From positions 1-6,663 of the forward strand of contig JAAYII010000153.1 in the NCBI GenBank assembly GCA_012523535.1: a stretch of DNA of 6,663 bases, given 5' to 3'. Below the pieces are notes generated by a model. That model had not been told where the DNA came from and ran no database searches. It was given only the letters and a program-made list of their open reading frames with translations. Shown one piece after another: positions 6,191 to 6,663 of the stretch (position 1 is the first letter of the stretch; the number at the start of each line of letters is the position of its first letter). Both the position numbers and the translations under genes were made by a program. The DNA comes from Peptococcaceae bacterium. Lineage in GTDB: Bacteria; Bacillota; Desulfitobacteriia; Desulfitobacteriales; Syntrophobotulaceae.

Positions 6191-6232
6191 TAAGGCTGTA
6201 ATGCCGCTTAATAAGCTGTGATGCCGGTTAAT
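6191..6232 (+). repeat. Tandem imperfect 20-21 bp direct repeat after livF
   Basis: Two adjacent copies share the pattern TAAG-(G)-CTGT-n-ATGCCG-n-TTAAT at 6191-6212 and 6212-6232, differing by one inserted G and two substitutions. The junction contains the palindrome GCTTAATAAGC (6206-6216). The repeat lies between the livF stop and the terminator. It may be a small duplication, a binding site or a decaying repeat. No function is evident. Confidence 0.6.
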
Positions 6233-6245
6233 TAAAGGAAAATAT

Positions 6246-6317
6246 AAAGGGTTTTCTGCCATTGATTTATTCTCCGGGCTGCTTGGCCGGAGCTAACTGG
6301 GTTAGAAAACCCTTTTT
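6246..6317 (+). terminator. Terminator of the liv operon with internal hairpins
   Basis: AAAGGGTTTTCT (6246-6257) and AGAAAACCCTTT (6304-6315) form a perfect 12-bp outer stem, with a TTTTT run at 6313-6317. The long loop carries an inner hairpin, CTCCGG (6272-6277) with CCGGAG (6287-6292). CTAAC (6293-6297) and GTTAG (6301-6305) could form another small stem that competes with the last bases of the outer one. It ends the livKHMGF transcript. The A-rich 5' arm could also make it act on transcription from the right. Confidence 0.75.
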
Positions 6318-6318
6318 A

Positions 6319-6349
6319 TTGATAAACTATGTTAAACAGTATTTAAAAT
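6319..6349 (+). promoter_or_regulatory. Weak candidate promoter for the downstream DUF3784 gene
   Basis: TTGATA (6319-6324, 5 of 6 to the -35 consensus) is followed by TTTAAA (6342-6347) at 17 bp, or TAAAAT (6344-6349) at 19 bp. The position, just after the operon terminator and about 60 bp before the next start codon, is sensible. The region is so A+T rich that such matches arise easily. Confidence 0.3.
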
Positions 6350-6408
6350 ATAAACTAATGAGTAATTGCAAACTATTGTGAGTCAGTTTATGAAGAGAGA
6401 AGGGTATT

Positions 6409-6663
6409 ATGAATATAGGAACAATAACATGTTTAATACTTGCCGTGTTTTTTGGAATAATCTCAATTATTTTTGCTCTATTAAAAGAAAAGGGTGCATT
6501 ATTAATTAGTGGATTTAATACTATGCCTAAAGAAGAGCGAGAAAAATACGATCAAAAGAAAATGAGCATAGATATGAGAAATTCTCTTTTCCTTTGGACC
6601 ATAATTTTATTTGCAGGAGCAATTTCAGCGCATTTTATCAGCAAGTATTGTGCAATTATAGCA
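6409..6663 (+). CDS. DUF3784-type small membrane protein, cut by the window edge
   Basis: The frame opens at ATG 6409 and is still open after 85 codons at the end of the window. AGAAGGG (6398-6404) lies 4 nt before the ATG, a short but usable ribosome-binding site. The product has an N-terminal membrane segment (about 4-24). The central block is KGALLISGFNTMPKEEREKYD (residues 28-48, lightly split: KGALLISGFNTM, then PKEEREKYD). A Lys/Met-rich stretch and a second hydrophobic segment (about 59-77) follow. The GFNTM plus KEEREKYD motif is what I know from DUF3784, a family of small two- or three-helix membrane proteins of Firmicutes with no known function. The gene is visibly more A+T rich in codon choice (many TTA, ATA, AGA, AAA) than the liv genes. 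It follows the operon terminator, so it is probably a separate unit. Confidence 0.8.
   Translation, partial: MNIGTITCLILAVFFGIISIIFALLKEKGALLISGFNTMPKEEREKYDQKKMSIDMRNSLFLWTIILFAGAISAHFISKYCAIIA

Noticed and set aside
1..6663. CRISPR array, transposase, tRNA or rRNA
   Set aside because: No regularly spaced repeats, no transposase reading frame and no tRNA- or rRNA-like sequence was seen.

Overview
The window is dominated by one complete five-gene ABC transporter operon of the branched-chain amino acid family (HAAT, Liv type), all on the + strand, in the order livK(livJ)-livH-livM-livG-livF (about 1332-6175). It encodes a lipid-anchored binding protein, two membrane permeases and two cytoplasmic ATPases, so it is a full high-affinity uptake system. 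The Gram-positive-style lipoprotein signal, strong AGGGG/GGAGG ribosome binding sites, moderate G+C and A/T-rich flanks suggest a Firmicute, most likely of the Clostridia or Negativicutes. I cannot place it more precisely from the sequence.

Layout. Positions 1-276 hold no convincing gene, only a terminator-like hairpin (36-75) and a G+C-rich imperfect hairpin (about 77-138). Positions 277-966 carry the C-terminal part of a FIST-like protein (I believe the DUF6976 group). It has no usable start codon or ribosome binding site and is probably a decayed, 5'-truncated gene. A strong terminator follows (1027-1076). The control region of the operon lies at 1080-1331: a cluster of ACTGT/ACAGT half-sites, a near-consensus sigma-A promoter (TTGACA/TAGAAT) with a perfect inverted repeat in its spacer, and a leader of about 135 nt with two hairpins. 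livK is separated from livH by a very stable hairpin (2544-2574) without a good U-tract. Such a hairpin could keep binding-protein mRNA more abundant than the rest. livH, livM, livG and livF are tightly packed: 10-nt gap, 14-nt overlap, 4-nt ATGA overlap. After livF come a tandem imperfect 20-bp repeat and an elaborate terminator (6246-6317). The window ends inside an A+T-rich gene for a small DUF3784-type membrane protein (6409 to the edge).

How the genes work together: LivK captures the amino acid outside the membrane, LivH and LivM form the translocation path, and LivG and LivF hydrolyse ATP to drive import. The family prediction is leucine, isoleucine and valine, but binding-protein specificity in this family varies and no neighbouring catabolic gene settles it.

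I found no convincing new biological system. The items most worth a second look are the promoter/leader architecture, the livK-livH hairpin, the truncated FIST-like gene and the N-terminal extension of LivG.
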